NCBI RefSeq assembly: GCF_001911425.1
Contig: NZ_MPPL01000001.1
Coordinates: 1,380,318 to 1,437,473 of the forward strand
Reading direction: 5' to 3'
Length of the DNA: 57,156 bases
Source: Mucilaginibacter polytrichastri
GTDB taxonomy: Bacteria; Bacteroidota; Bacteroidia; Sphingobacteriales; Sphingobacteriaceae
Shown here piece by piece: positions 44,410-54,279 of the stretch (position 1 is its first letter; each line of letters starts with the position of its first letter). A program made the position numbers and the translations under genes. The notes below the pieces were generated by a model. That model was given only the letters and a program-made list of their open reading frames with translations. It did not search any database and was not told the origin of the DNA.

Positions 44410-44603
44410 CTGCTTTTTTCTGAAATATAGAACCAATATACGCCTTATAGTATAATAAAAAAAATGTAAAATATTTATTTTTAGCATGTTGGATGCGTAT
44501 ATCGGGTTGTTGATATGCCAGAAATTGGCGTTACGGCCTGTGTAAATTACATGCAAACAATGGCACGATAATAGTACTTATTTAAGTAATAATTATATAG
44601 CAA

Positions 44604-45173
44604 ATGCGTAAGTTAACACTACCCCAAATAAATTTCAATAAGCTAAAATCTGGCTTCAGAGCAAACTTTGAAAGGCTTTCTAAAGATGGATTTGAAAAGA
44701 TATTTAACAATATAGACCAACTAGGTATAAAAAGAGGGGTTGACCGTGTGGGTATCGATAGGTTTATTAACCAATGTGCCTTAATGGCAGCCGGCTCTGG
44801 CGTGGTAACAGGTGCCGGTGGTATAACAACTATGCTGGTTGGTGTGCCTGTAGATTTGATTAACCTTATTACCCAGCAATTTAGGGTTACGCTGGCTATT
44901 AACTACTATAATCGTGGCGATTATCGTATCCCGTTTGATGAGTTTATTAAAATAATTGCAACCTCGCTTAAGGTAGATGCCGGTATAACCGTTACTAAAA
45001 CCATTATGGAAGAGGTGGCCGAAAAGTTGCTGATTAACATCGGCTCAAAAACAGCAGAGCGGTTGGTGCCGGTTGTGGGCGCAATTATTGGCGGCTCGGC
45101 CAATTACTTATTTATTAAACGGATGGCTGCGTCAGTTAAAGATATGCATGCAGTGGTAATTGATATTAAATAG
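44604..45173 (+). CDS. EcsC-like family protein
   Basis: A 189-residue protein with a mainly helical sequence and a glycine-rich hydrophobic core (AAGSGVVTGAGGITTMLVGV near residue 72), then NLITQQFRVTLAINYY and a second hydrophobic pair VPVVGAIIGGSANYLFI near 155. This is the pattern of the EcsC family of membrane-associated proteins. The molecular role is unknown. It is a single gene between two that read toward the left. Confidence 0.75.
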   Translation: MRKLTLPQINFNKLKSGFRANFERLSKDGFEKIFNNIDQLGIKRGVDRVGIDRFINQCALMAAGSGVVTGAGGITTMLVGVPVDLINLITQQFRVTLAINYYNRGDYRIPFDEFIKIIATSLKVDAGITVTKTIMEEVAEKLLINIGSKTAERLVPVVGAIIGGSANYLFIKRMAASVKDMHAVVIDIK

Positions 45174-45261
45174 ATTTAAGAAGCGCAATCTTTAAGTCAG
45201 AACAGCAAACGATTGTTGGTTTTGTGTTTGAGTAACGCCCGGACTTTTATTAAAGACTTGG

Positions 45262-46143
45262 TTAACGAATTTGTAAATCCAATTGTTTCCTGTAATTGCC
45301 TGGGGAGATACCTGTTATTTTTTTAAATATTTTAGAGAAATAAAATACGTTTTCGAAGCCGGTATGGGCTGCAATTTGGGAAAAAGTCATTTGAGTAGCC
45401 ACCATTAAGTATTGCGCTCTTTCTATCCGTTTTTCATGAATGTAATTAATAGGCCGCTCCCCGGTAAATTGCTGGAATTGCCTTGAAAAGTAGTCCGTAT
45501 TCTGATTTGCTCTTTCAGCCAGAAATTTTATGGATAAATCTTGTTTAAGATTTAAGGATATAAAACTGATCGCTTCCATAATTTTAACCGGGATATGATT
45601 AATTTCCTGATGTTTAAATATATCGGCGGTTAAAAAACGCGCAATCAGTTGCAGTATTATACCTTGGGTTTCCAAATAGGTAGCAACATTTTGCTTGTTA
45701 TTGAGTTCCTGGTATTCTTTATAAAAAATGTCTTTCTCGTAGATCTTAGGATTGTCAGACCTGTTGATCCCTCTTCCAGGATTAATTTCGAGTAAACGGG
45801 CGAAGTTAATCACATCTACTGGCTTCGCTTTCGTTTTCATGACGGACCGGTTACCTGCGAATAAAGAAATCCCATCGAACGACTCCTCAAAAAACTGTAT
45901 AAAATATTGACTCATGTAACTTTGGCAACTGAGATTGCAAAAGGTAAAACTTGGGATAATGTACAAATAACCGGGCTCCAGTTGCAATATTGTTTTTACA
46001 TCCGAAATCTCTCCAGCACCCTTATCAATGTAATATAGCCTGTAATAAGGGCTTATCACGTTTTGGTAGTTCCACTTTATGCCGAGATGTACATGATCTG
46101 CATTCAGCAAGGAGAAATTGTGCTTTAAAACTCTTTTTATCAT
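45262..46143 (-). CDS. AraC family transcriptional regulator
   Basis: The 293-residue regulator has an N-terminal cupin-like sensing domain (residues 15-150, with YIIPSFTFCNLSC) and a C-terminal AraC DNA-binding domain with two helix-turn-helix units (SIKFLAERANQNTDYFSRQF near 205 and FSQIAAHTGFENVFYFSKIF near 254). It is divergent from the GH29 fucosidase gene across 534 bp. By position it is the likely activator of the fucose locus, responding to a sugar. The codon use is somewhat richer in AT than that of its neighbours. Confidence 0.9.
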   Translation of the reverse strand: MIKRVLKHNFSLLNADHVHLGIKWNYQNVISPYYRLYYIDKGAGEISDVKTILQLEPGYLYIIPSFTFCNLSCQSYMSQYFIQFFEESFDGISLFAGNRSVMKTKAKPVDVINFARLLEINPGRGINRSDNPKIYEKDIFYKEYQELNNKQNVATYLETQGIILQLIARFLTADIFKHQEINHIPVKIMEAISFISLNLKQDLSIKFLAERANQNTDYFSRQFQQFTGERPINYIHEKRIERAQYLMVATQMTFSQIAAHTGFENVFYFSKIFKKITGISPGNYRKQLDLQIR

Positions 46144-46677
46144 CGCGCAACGTTAACAGTTCTACAATAGTCAGCATAATTTTATGTTGTTTGAGTACCA
46201 AAGATTTTTAAAAAAATCGGTTTTGTATAAAAGAAAGTCTCTTTAGGTTAATGTTTAGCTGCAAAATGCATCTAAATTTGGATGTTAACATATCAGTACT
46301 TCTGGTTGCTAACCAACCAATTTAAAGTTTATATTTTATTAATCAGACGAAAAGCTAATTATATAATGAATGTAAAACCATGCAATAACTTGCCTGATTT
46401 TGTGATACATACCAACAAATAATTAATAAACTAAAATGTCCTGTAACAGATGGGGAAATTAAGTTACAAAGTACATTTACCAATTATTGTTAAACCTAAA
46501 ACATATTCAGTATGAAGAAATAAAAACGCAAAGACCTATTTAACGATAGCGAGCGTGGTTGTATCACGCAAGCTTCTAATCCCTTTAAGGTATTAATACC
46601 CGCCTATTAATAAGGTGCTGGAGGGATTACTGTCTCACGGTTTATTTTAAGCTCTATTATCTGTAATTATAATATAT
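46144..46677. other. Long intergenic region before the fucose operon
   Basis: No convincing frame is present in these 534 bp. It is AT-rich and should hold the promoters of the AraC gene and of the fucosidase operon. A small inverted repeat GGTTG-CTAAC-CAACC is at 46304-46318. I see no exact TAnnTTTG box with a good partner close to the fucosidase start. Confidence 0.55.
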
Positions 46678-48333
46678 ATGAAAAGAAGAATATTAATTAA
46701 AGGCGCATTAACAGGATTCTCCTCTTTGTACCTGTCCCGGTTAGCTGGCCAGGGCTTATTACGGCCTTATGATAATGTGGCCGGTAGCGTATCCGGCCCT
46801 TTTAAACCCAACTGGGATTCGTTGACGCAATACCAGGTTCCGGAGTGGTTTAGGGATGCTAAGTTTGGGTTATGGGCACATTGGAGCCCCCAATGCCAGC
46901 CAGAACGTGGTGATTGGTATGCCCGAGGCATGTATCAGGAGGGTAGCGATCAATATAAATACCATTGTCAAAAGTATGGGCATCCCTCTAAGTTTGGCTT
47001 TAAAGATGTAATTAACGATTGGAAAGCCGAAAACTGGAACCCGGAAGAGTTGGTAGCATTATACAAAAAAGCCGGGGCCAAATATTTTGTAGCACTGGCA
47101 AACCACCACGATAATTTCGACCTGTTTGACAGTAAGTATCAAAGCTGGAATGCTACTAAAATAGGGCCTAAAAAGGATTTGATAGGTGGATGGGCCAAAG
47201 CAGCCAAACATCAGGGGCTGGCATTTGGCGTAAGCGTACATGCTGCACATACCTGGAGCTGGATGGAAACGGCACAACGCGCTGATAAAAATGGATCGCT
47301 GGCCGGCATACCGTATGACGGCAAGATCACTAAAGCAGATGGTAACGGTAAGTGGTGGGACGATTACGATCCGCAGGAGCTTTATGCTCAAAATCACCCT
47401 TTAAGTGAAAATAGTTTAGACAACGGCATGATACACAAGCAATGGAACTGGGGGAATGGCGTAACGCCGCCATCTAAAGCCTATTGCGAAAAGTTTTATA
47501 ACCGCATGGTACAACTGATTGATCAATACGAGCCCGAACTGATGTATTTTGACGACACCGCGTTACCACTTTGGCCGGTTAGTGATGCAGGCCTTAGGGT
47601 AGCAGCCTACCTGTATAACAGCAGTATCAAAAAACATGGAAAACTACGCGCAGTGATTAACGGCAAGATACTGGATGAGCAACAACGCAAAACTATGGTA
47701 TGGGATATAGAGCGCGGGCAAAGCAACCAAATAGAAACTTTGCCATGGCAAACGGATACTTGTATAGGCGATTGGCATTATGACCGCCGGATATATGATA
47801 ACAACAATTATAAAACAGCCAAAACGGTTATTCACACACTAATTGATGTAGTTAGCAAAAATGGTAACCTATTGCTAAATATCCCGGTGAGGGGAGATGG
47901 TAGTATTGATGAAAAAGAACGGGCGGTGGTAGAAGACATCGCAGCCTGGATGCATATTAACAGCGAGGGAATTTACAGCACACGCCCGTGGACTACATTT
48001 GGCGAAGGCCCGGCTTCGGAATCAGCTGCGCCGTTGAGTGCGCAGGGTTTTAATGAAGGTAAAGGCAAACCATTTACTTCGGCAGACATTCGCTTTACAA
48101 CCAAAGGCAAAACCTTATATGCCTTTATTTTAGGCTGGCCGACTAATAAAACAGCCTTGATAAAGAAATTGGCTACAGGTGCTGCTGTAGGAAAAATTGA
48201 GGCCATTAGTTTATTAGGACATCAAACCAAATTAAATTTCCAACAAACAGCCGAAGGTATAAAAATTCAACTACCAGACGAGGCGCCTTGCAAGGATGCC
48301 TATGTTTTTAGGATAGAAGGAGCTATTATTTAA
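46678..48333 (+). CDS. Family 29 alpha-L-fucosidase
   Basis: A 551-residue GH29 enzyme that releases L-fucose from glycans. The N terminus has a twin-arginine-like start (MKRRILIKGALTGFSS). The catalytic domain shows WFRDAKFGLWAHWSPQCQPE, ANHHDNFDLFDSKYQSWNA, and the nucleophile D292 in MYFDD. The C-terminal 100 residues form the usual beta-sandwich. It is exported, so fucose is probably set free in the periplasm or outside and then taken up by FucP, whose gene follows 105 bp later. Confidence 0.95.
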   Translation: MKRRILIKGALTGFSSLYLSRLAGQGLLRPYDNVAGSVSGPFKPNWDSLTQYQVPEWFRDAKFGLWAHWSPQCQPERGDWYARGMYQEGSDQYKYHCQKYGHPSKFGFKDVINDWKAENWNPEELVALYKKAGAKYFVALANHHDNFDLFDSKYQSWNATKIGPKKDLIGGWAKAAKHQGLAFGVSVHAAHTWSWMETAQRADKNGSLAGIPYDGKITKADGNGKWWDDYDPQELYAQNHPLSENSLDNGMIHKQWNWGNGVTPPSKAYCEKFYNRMVQLIDQYEPELMYFDDTALPLWPVSDAGLRVAAYLYNSSIKKHGKLRAVINGKILDEQQRKTMVWDIERGQSNQIETLPWQTDTCIGDWHYDRRIYDNNNYKTAKTVIHTLIDVVSKNGNLLLNIPVRGDGSIDEKERAVVEDIAAWMHINSEGIYSTRPWTTFGEGPASESAAPLSAQGFNEGKGKPFTSADIRFTTKGKTLYAFILGWPTNKTALIKKLATGAAVGKIEAISLLGHQTKLNFQQTAEGIKIQLPDEAPCKDAYVFRIEGAII

Positions 48334-48438
48334 CTTATAATCAGTTAATTTATGCATTGCATAGCGGCAACCCAATTATAGCATTTGCTTTACTTAAGTG
48401 AAAGGGCGGCAAAGCAAATCTTTGAACTTTAATAAATC

Positions 48439-49728
48439 ATGGTTAAAAAAACACTAACATCAAACGGCAGTAAGGTATTCCCATTTATATTGATCACCAG
48501 TTTGTTCTTTTTATGGGGATTTGCCCATAATCTTGATCCGATACTGATACCACATTTAAAAAAATCATTCACTTTAACCACTGTACAAGCTACATTGGTA
48601 GATTCGGCTGTGTTTATTGCCTATTTTATGATGGCGCTCCCCGCTGGTTTTATCATGAAAAAATATGGCTACAAAACCGGAATTATTACGGGTTTACTCT
48701 TGTTTGCTTCGGGTTGTTTTTTATTTATCCCGGCTGCTAATACGCAGCAATATGCCTTTTTCCTGGTAGCCTTGTTTATTATTGCCTGCGGTTTAACCAT
48801 ATTAGAAACCGCTGCAAACCCCTATGCCACAGCCCTGGGCGACCCAGCTACCAGCACGCAAAGGCTGAATTTTGCCCAGGCTTTTAATGGCTTGGCTACC
48901 TTTCTGGCACCTGTTATCGGTGCCCGGATGATACTTACCAAGGGGTATAGCGCTGCGCAATTAAGCAGCATGACAGAGAGCGCCCGTAAGTTTGCTTTAG
49001 CGGCAGAGGCTTCCTCCGTTAAAACCCCTTATTTTATTTTAGGTTGCGTTTTGGTAGCTATTGCGGCACTTTTCGCGTTTACACGTTTACCTAAAATTCA
49101 ACATGCCGACGGCCATGTGGCCAGTAAAAATATCCTTCACGCCTTTAAGCACCGGCACCTGGCCTGGGGCGTTGCAGCTCAGTTTTTTTACGTTGGTGCC
49201 CAGGTATGTGTATTTAGTCTTTTCATTTTGTACGCCACCAAATCAGCAGCAATAGGTGAGGTAAAAGCGGCAGATTATTTAGGTATTTGCGGCCTGGCTT
49301 TTTTAATCGGCCGGTTTATCAGTACGTTCCTCATGCGTTATGTATCATCAGGAACCTTACTGGCCATTTACGCCGTTATTAATATCCTGCTTTGTGTAGT
49401 CGCTATTACCGCACACGGTATTATCACTATTTATACGGTGGTTGGCATCTGCTTTTTTATGTCAATTATGTTTCCCACCATTTTTGCCTTAGGTATTAAA
49501 AATTTAAAAGGCGATACCGAATACGGTAGCAGTTTGATCATCATGTCTATTGTAGGCGGTGCAATATTACCACGGGCCTTTGGTTACATCAGCGATGTAA
49601 CTGGTAATATCCAGCATGGCTACATAGTACCCGCTGCCTGTTTCGCGGTGGTTGCTTATTTTGGATTTAAAGGGCACAAAGTACGAAGCGTTACAGCAGA
49701 AGATTTACCCGTATCAACTATATATTAA
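48439..49728 (+). CDS. fucP: L-fucose:H+ symporter
   Basis: A 429-residue MFS transporter with 12 predicted helices and the FucP-type sequence (FFLWGFAHNLDPILIPHLKK near residue 20, ETAANPYATALGD near 120, RLNFAQAFNGL near 137). It carries L-fucose with a proton through the inner membrane. It sits between the fucosidase and the fucose-processing enzymes, which supports the substrate. The following gene starts 10 bp downstream. Confidence 0.92.
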   Translation: MVKKTLTSNGSKVFPFILITSLFFLWGFAHNLDPILIPHLKKSFTLTTVQATLVDSAVFIAYFMMALPAGFIMKKYGYKTGIITGLLLFASGCFLFIPAANTQQYAFFLVALFIIACGLTILETAANPYATALGDPATSTQRLNFAQAFNGLATFLAPVIGARMILTKGYSAAQLSSMTESARKFALAAEASSVKTPYFILGCVLVAIAALFAFTRLPKIQHADGHVASKNILHAFKHRHLAWGVAAQFFYVGAQVCVFSLFILYATKSAAIGEVKAADYLGICGLAFLIGRFISTFLMRYVSSGTLLAIYAVINILLCVVAITAHGIITIYTVVGICFFMSIMFPTIFALGIKNLKGDTEYGSSLIIMSIVGGAILPRAFGYISDVTGNIQHGYIVPAACFAVVAYFGFKGHKVRSVTAEDLPVSTIY

Positions 49729-49738
49729 CTTTTATATA

Positions 49739-50755
49739 ATGCAAAACGTTAAACTGCCCAAAGTTATATTTGGTACCAGCGGATTGGGTAATTTGTATGT
49801 AGTCCAAAGCTACACGGAAAAACGTGCCATCGTAGCCCAATGCCTTCGGCATGCAGAACTGCCGGTTGTTTTTGACTCGGCCGGCAAATATGGTGCTGGC
49901 TTAGCGCTGGAATCTTTAGGTCAGTGTTTGAAAGATTTGGCTGCCCATCCGTCAAACGTACTTATCAGCAATAAATTGGGTTGGTTACGTACCGAACTAA
50001 AAACGCCAGAACCCACATTTGAGCCCGGGGTTTGGAAAGATTTGAAATACGACGCTATTCAAAAAATCAGTTACCATGGGATACTGGAATGCTATAACCA
50101 GGGCAACGAATTATTGAATGGGTATGATGCCAGTCTGGTATCTGTACATGACCCGGATGAATATATGGCCGGCGCGGTTAACAAGGTACAAAAAGAAGAA
50201 CGGTTTCAGGATATTTTGGGTGCTTACGTAGCGCTTAACGAGTTAAAGAGCTCGGGTAAAGTAAAAGGGATAGGCATCGGTTCAAAAGACTGGCGAATGA
50301 TTGAGCGGGTTAGCCTGGAGGTGCCATTGGACTGGGTAATGATAGCTAACAGCATGACGGTGCACAGCCATCCGCCGGAACTGGTGGTATTTATGGAGCA
50401 ATTAGAAAAAAAAGGCATCGATATTATTAATTCAGCTGTTTTTAATGGGGGGTTTTTAATCGGTTCAGATTTTTATAATTATCAGGCAGTTAGTCCTGAA
50501 AGCCATTCTGAGCTTTACCAGTGGCGTGCCCGTTTTTTCATTTTATGTGCGCAATATCAGCTTAAACCAGCTCAGGTTTGTGCTCAATTTGGCTTAAACT
50601 CGCCAGGGGTAACCAGTATCGCCCTCAGTACAACTAATCCGGACAGGGTGGTTGACAATATTGTCATGGCATCAGTAAAAGTGCCATCAGGTTTCTGGAA
50701 AGACATGAAGGAGCAAGGATTAATAGATGAAAATTACGCTTATAAATATTTATAG
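49739..50755 (+). CDS. Aldo/keto reductase, probable L-fucose 1-dehydrogenase
   Basis: From the ATG at 49739 (MQNVKLPKVIFGTSGLGNLY) the protein has 338 residues. The AKR tetrad is visible: Asp and Tyr in VFDSAGKYGAG near residues 41-51, Lys in LISNKLGW near 78, and His in SVHDPDE near 128. The family includes L-fucose and D-threo-aldose dehydrogenases, and the position after fucP fits oxidation of fucose to the lactone. A longer frame overlaps fucP by 77 bp and adds 29 residues outside the family; I reject it. The next gene starts directly after its stop. Confidence 0.88.
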   Translation: MQNVKLPKVIFGTSGLGNLYVVQSYTEKRAIVAQCLRHAELPVVFDSAGKYGAGLALESLGQCLKDLAAHPSNVLISNKLGWLRTELKTPEPTFEPGVWKDLKYDAIQKISYHGILECYNQGNELLNGYDASLVSVHDPDEYMAGAVNKVQKEERFQDILGAYVALNELKSSGKVKGIGIGSKDWRMIERVSLEVPLDWVMIANSMTVHSHPPELVVFMEQLEKKGIDIINSAVFNGGFLIGSDFYNYQAVSPESHSELYQWRARFFILCAQYQLKPAQVCAQFGLNSPGVTSIALSTTNPDRVVDNIVMASVKVPSGFWKDMKEQGLIDENYAYKYL

Positions 50756-51112
50756 ATGAACAAGGGATTACAAAGGATGGATAGATATTGTTTAGCATTA
50801 GACTTGAAGAATGATCCTACCCTGATAGCGGAATATGAGCACTGGCATAAAGCCGAAAACGGTTGGCCCGAGATAAGGCAAAGCATATTGGATGCAAATG
50901 TTACCGATATGCAGATTTATCGTACCGGCAACCGTTTATTTATGATTATGGAGGTTGGGGAACAATTTGATCTGCTGAAAAAAGCTAAAATGGATGCAGA
51001 AAATCCTAAAGTGTTAGAATGGGAAAAGTTGATGTCGAAATTTCAACAGCCGCTGCCCTGGGCAGCCGAAGGGGAAAAATGGGTTTTAATGGATAAAATT
51101 TTTGATCTTTAA
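50756..51112 (+). CDS. L-rhamnose/L-fucose mutarotase (RhaM family)
   Basis: A 118-residue protein of the RhaM (DUF718) family, which interconverts the alpha and beta anomers of 6-deoxy sugars. RYCLALDLKNDPTLIAEYEH and HKAENGWPEIRQSI hold the typical Tyr, His and Trp residues, and EWEKLMSKFQQPLPWA ends the fold. Given its neighbours, L-fucose is the more likely substrate. Its ATG follows the stop of the aldo/keto reductase gene with no gap; a second ATG at 50777 is also possible. Confidence 0.9.
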   Translation: MNKGLQRMDRYCLALDLKNDPTLIAEYEHWHKAENGWPEIRQSILDANVTDMQIYRTGNRLFMIMEVGEQFDLLKKAKMDAENPKVLEWEKLMSKFQQPLPWAAEGEKWVLMDKIFDL

Positions 51113-51121
51113 AAAACGATA

Positions 51122-52141
51122 ATGAAAATATTAGCTTGCGCAGAACCGGGTTTATTAGTTTATGGCGAAAAAGAAACGTCAATAGCACAACCCGGCGAAT
51201 CGCTGATACAAATAAAACGCATTGGTATTTGTGGTACAGATTTGCATGCATTTGAAGGCACGCAGCCATTTTTTACTTATCCTCGTATTTTAGGGCACGA
51301 ACTAGCCGGCGATTTGGTTGATCCTAATGGGGCCGAAGGCTTTAAACAAGGAGAAGCAGTAACTTTTATACCTTATTTTAATTGCGGGCATTGTATTGCT
51401 TGCCGTAGTGGTAAACCAAATTGCTGTACAAGTATTAAAGTATGTGGCGTACATGTTGATGGCGGCATGGTTGAATACCTGGCTGTACCCAGCTATGCAT
51501 TAGTGCATGGCGAAGGCTTAAGCTATGATGAACTGGCATTGGTTGAACCTTTGGCTATTGGCGCGCATGGCGTGCGCAGGGCTGCGGTGCAACCCGGCGA
51601 ATTTGTGCTGGTAATAGGTGCCGGGCCTATTGGCTTAGGCACAATGGAATTTGCCCGCATAGCCGGTGGGGAAGTAATAGCGATGGATATGAACGAAGGC
51701 CGTTTGGCTTTTTGTAAAGATAAATTGAAGGTAAACCACATCATTAATGTAACCACCGATGATGTAATGGCCAGGCTAAGCGAAATTACTAATGGCGATA
51801 TGCCAACTGTTGTGATAGATTGTACAGGCAGTTTGCGCGCTATAAATAACGGATTTCAGTATATGGCGCATGGTGCCAGGTATGTATTGGTGGGCCTGCA
51901 AAAAGGCGAGATTAGCTTTATACATCCCGAGTTTCATAAACGTGAAGCTACGCTAATGAGTAGCCGTAACGCTACACGGGCCGATTTTGAACATGTAATA
52001 GCATCTATGAAAAAAGGCTTGGTTGACCCTACCAATTACATAACCCACCGGGTACAGTTTGATGACGTGAAAGCTGAATTTGAAAGCTGGCTAAACCCTG
52101 CCAATGGGGTAATTAAGGCGATGGTAGAATTTAATATTTAA
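51122..52141 (+). CDS. Zinc-dependent alcohol dehydrogenase of the fucose locus
   Basis: A medium-chain dehydrogenase of 339 residues. The catalytic zinc site is GICGTDLHAFEG with GHELAG; the structural zinc has four Cys in CGHCIACRSGKPNCC. The NAD motif is VIGAGPIGLGTMEFA near residue 163. The sequence resembles sorbitol/L-gulonate/galactitol-phosphate dehydrogenases. In this locus it could act on a fucose breakdown product such as a keto-deoxy acid or on L-lactaldehyde; the substrate is not decided by sequence. It lies 9 bp after the mutarotase gene. Confidence 0.9.
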   Translation: MKILACAEPGLLVYGEKETSIAQPGESLIQIKRIGICGTDLHAFEGTQPFFTYPRILGHELAGDLVDPNGAEGFKQGEAVTFIPYFNCGHCIACRSGKPNCCTSIKVCGVHVDGGMVEYLAVPSYALVHGEGLSYDELALVEPLAIGAHGVRRAAVQPGEFVLVIGAGPIGLGTMEFARIAGGEVIAMDMNEGRLAFCKDKLKVNHIINVTTDDVMARLSEITNGDMPTVVIDCTGSLRAINNGFQYMAHGARYVLVGLQKGEISFIHPEFHKREATLMSSRNATRADFEHVIASMKKGLVDPTNYITHRVQFDDVKAEFESWLNPANGVIKAMVEFNI

Positions 52142-52229
52142 GCTGAAGCATAAAAAGCCAGCTTCCACTTCGATATAATTATAAACTCATGGAATATCAG
52201 TTCCGATAAAAAATGTACTACTTAATTAG

Positions 52230-54134
52230 ATGAAAAAAAAGCCATATCTCCAGTGCCGGTTATTGCTAACCGCATTAATAACTACGCTGTTAATCCCAAT
52301 CGCCCTGGCGCAAAAGCCAACCGCTTACCTCTTTACTTATTTCACGGGTAATGGTAAGTCAGAAGAAGCTATTCATTTCGCTATAAGTAATGATGGTTAT
52401 CATTATAAAGCATTAAATCACGACGCGCCGGTAATTAATTCGGCCAAAATAAGTTCTACCGGCGGGGTGCGCGACCCTCATATTTTGAGAGGCGTAGATG
52501 GTAAAACATTTTTTATGGTTGCAACTGATATGCAGGTTGCAAAAAATGGCTGGGGACCAAATACCGCTATGGTGATGCTCAAATCTGTCGACTTGATTAG
52601 CTGGACCTCGGCAATTGTTGATATACCTGCTCTGTTTAAACCATTTGCAGGTGTAAATAGAGTATGGGCTCCGCAAACCATTTTTGATCCGCAGCAAAAA
52701 AAGTACATGTTGTACTGGTCTATGCGGTTTGGCAACCAGCCCGACATGATCTATTATGCTTATGCCAATAAAGATTTTACCGGCCTCGATAGCGAACCTA
52801 AACAATTGTTTTTCAGCCCAACCAATGGTTCTTGTATTGATGCTGACATTATTTTAGCAAACGGAAAATATAACTTGTTCTTTAAAACAGAAGGGGCGGG
52901 CAATGGGATCAGAAAGGCCGTGTCTGAAAATTTGACTGGTGGGTACATATTACAGGATAAGTACTTGCAGCAAACAGCCGACCCGGTAGAAGGATCTGGG
53001 GTGTTTAAAATGAACGTGGGCAATGATTATATTTTAATGTATGACCTGTACACCAAGGGACGTTACCAATTTACCCGGAGCAGTGATCTGGAACATTTTA
53101 AAGTGATCGATCAGGATGTTACAATGGACTTTCACCCAAGACATGGTACGGTATTACCGATCACTACTAAAGAAGAGAACCGTTTATTGGCTCAATGGGG
53201 TGGGGCAGGCGACCATAACCCGGTTTTAAAGGGAGAATATGCTGATCCGGAAATATTATATGCCAGGCAAACCGGCAAGTATTATATTTATCCAACCAGC
53301 GACGGCTTTACAGGTTGGAGTGGTACTTACTTTAAAGCCTTTTCATCGGGCGATCTGGTTAACTGGAAAGATGAGGGTGTGATTCTCGACTTGCCGAAGG
53401 ATGTGAGTTGGGCCAAAAACAATGCCTGGGCACCAACCATAACTGAGCAAAAAATTAATGGTCAATATAAATACTATTATTATTTCTGTGCTGCTCAAAA
53501 AATAGGGGTGGCTACGGCTGATAGTCCGGTAGGCCCGTTTAAAGATAGCGGCACTCCGCTTATTTACAAGCGCCCGGCTGGTGTAAGCGGCGGCCAGCAG
53601 ATAGATCCGGACGTGTTTACCGATCCGCAAACCAATGAAAGTTATTTATACTGGGGTAATGGCTATATGGCAGGTGCACGGCTTAATAAAGATATGCTTT
53701 CTATTGATACCACTTCGATTAAAGTAATGACGCCTAACCAGTCTTTTAGGGAAGGCACCGAAGTTTTCTATCGACAAGGCAAATATTATTTTATGTGGTC
53801 GGAAGATGACACCGGTAGTGAAAACTATAAAGTGAGGTATGGTACCTCTAACTCGCCGCTTGGGCCGATCTCGGTTCCGGCAGATAACCTTGTGGTGGCC
53901 AAAGATCCTGAAAATGCCATTTATGGAACCGGCCATAATGCTGTACTACAAATCCCTGGTAAAGACGAATGGTATATAATTTATCATCGTTTTAACCGCC
54001 CCAAGGGCATAACTATGGGTAATACTGCCGGCTATCACCGGGAGGTTTGCATTGATAAACTGGAATTTAATGCAGATGGAAGTATAAAACGCGTAATACC
54101 AACGGTAAAGGGTATAAAGGGATTGAATAAGTAA
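52230..54134 (+). CDS. Secreted tandem family 43 glycoside hydrolase
   Basis: This 634-residue protein has a signal peptide (ending ALAQ at about 28) and two five-bladed propellers of the GH43 type. The first has D82 (GVRDPH), D204 (SCIDAD) and E254 (PVEGSGVF). The second has D339 (EYADPE), D459 (QIDPDVF) and E508 (REGTEVF). Both thus keep base, pKa modulator and acid positions. Typical substrates are arabinose or xylose side chains. It lies 88 bp after the zinc dehydrogenase and may be the last gene of that operon. Confidence 0.92.
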   Translation: MKKKPYLQCRLLLTALITTLLIPIALAQKPTAYLFTYFTGNGKSEEAIHFAISNDGYHYKALNHDAPVINSAKISSTGGVRDPHILRGVDGKTFFMVATDMQVAKNGWGPNTAMVMLKSVDLISWTSAIVDIPALFKPFAGVNRVWAPQTIFDPQQKKYMLYWSMRFGNQPDMIYYAYANKDFTGLDSEPKQLFFSPTNGSCIDADIILANGKYNLFFKTEGAGNGIRKAVSENLTGGYILQDKYLQQTADPVEGSGVFKMNVGNDYILMYDLYTKGRYQFTRSSDLEHFKVIDQDVTMDFHPRHGTVLPITTKEENRLLAQWGGAGDHNPVLKGEYADPEILYARQTGKYYIYPTSDGFTGWSGTYFKAFSSGDLVNWKDEGVILDLPKDVSWAKNNAWAPTITEQKINGQYKYYYYFCAAQKIGVATADSPVGPFKDSGTPLIYKRPAGVSGGQQIDPDVFTDPQTNESYLYWGNGYMAGARLNKDMLSIDTTSIKVMTPNQSFREGTEVFYRQGKYYFMWSEDDTGSENYKVRYGTSNSPLGPISVPADNLVVAKDPENAIYGTGHNAVLQIPGKDEWYIIYHRFNRPKGITMGNTAGYHREVCIDKLEFNADGSIKRVIPTVKGIKGLNK

Positions 54135-54223
54135 ATAGCTTTCAATTTTACATATACGTTATAGGTGCAATTTTTTTTTACTGATTCAGCCGTGTACCAA
54201 ACCTTTAATCAGACCGACAGCTT

Positions 54224-54277
54224 AAAGAGCCATAACATTTACCTTTTTTGGGAAGAAGGTAAATGTTATGGCTCTTT
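54224..54277. terminator. Bidirectional terminator with a 22-bp stem
   Basis: Bases 54224-54245 and 54256-54277 are perfectly complementary (AAAGAGCCATAACATTTACC and onward), with a 10-base loop and T- and A-runs on the two sides. It ends both the GH43 and the converging GH27 transcripts; the GH27 stop codon starts at 54282, only a few bases away. Confidence 0.92.
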
Positions 54278-54279
54278 TT

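Noticed and set aside
44410..44556. N-terminal extension of the small two-helix membrane protein
   Set aside because: The added 49 residues look like translated intergenic DNA, and a well-placed ATG with a basic start exists at 44409.
49652..49738. Longer start for the aldo/keto reductase
   Set aside because: It would overlap fucP by 77 bp, and the extra residues are fucP codons read in another frame.
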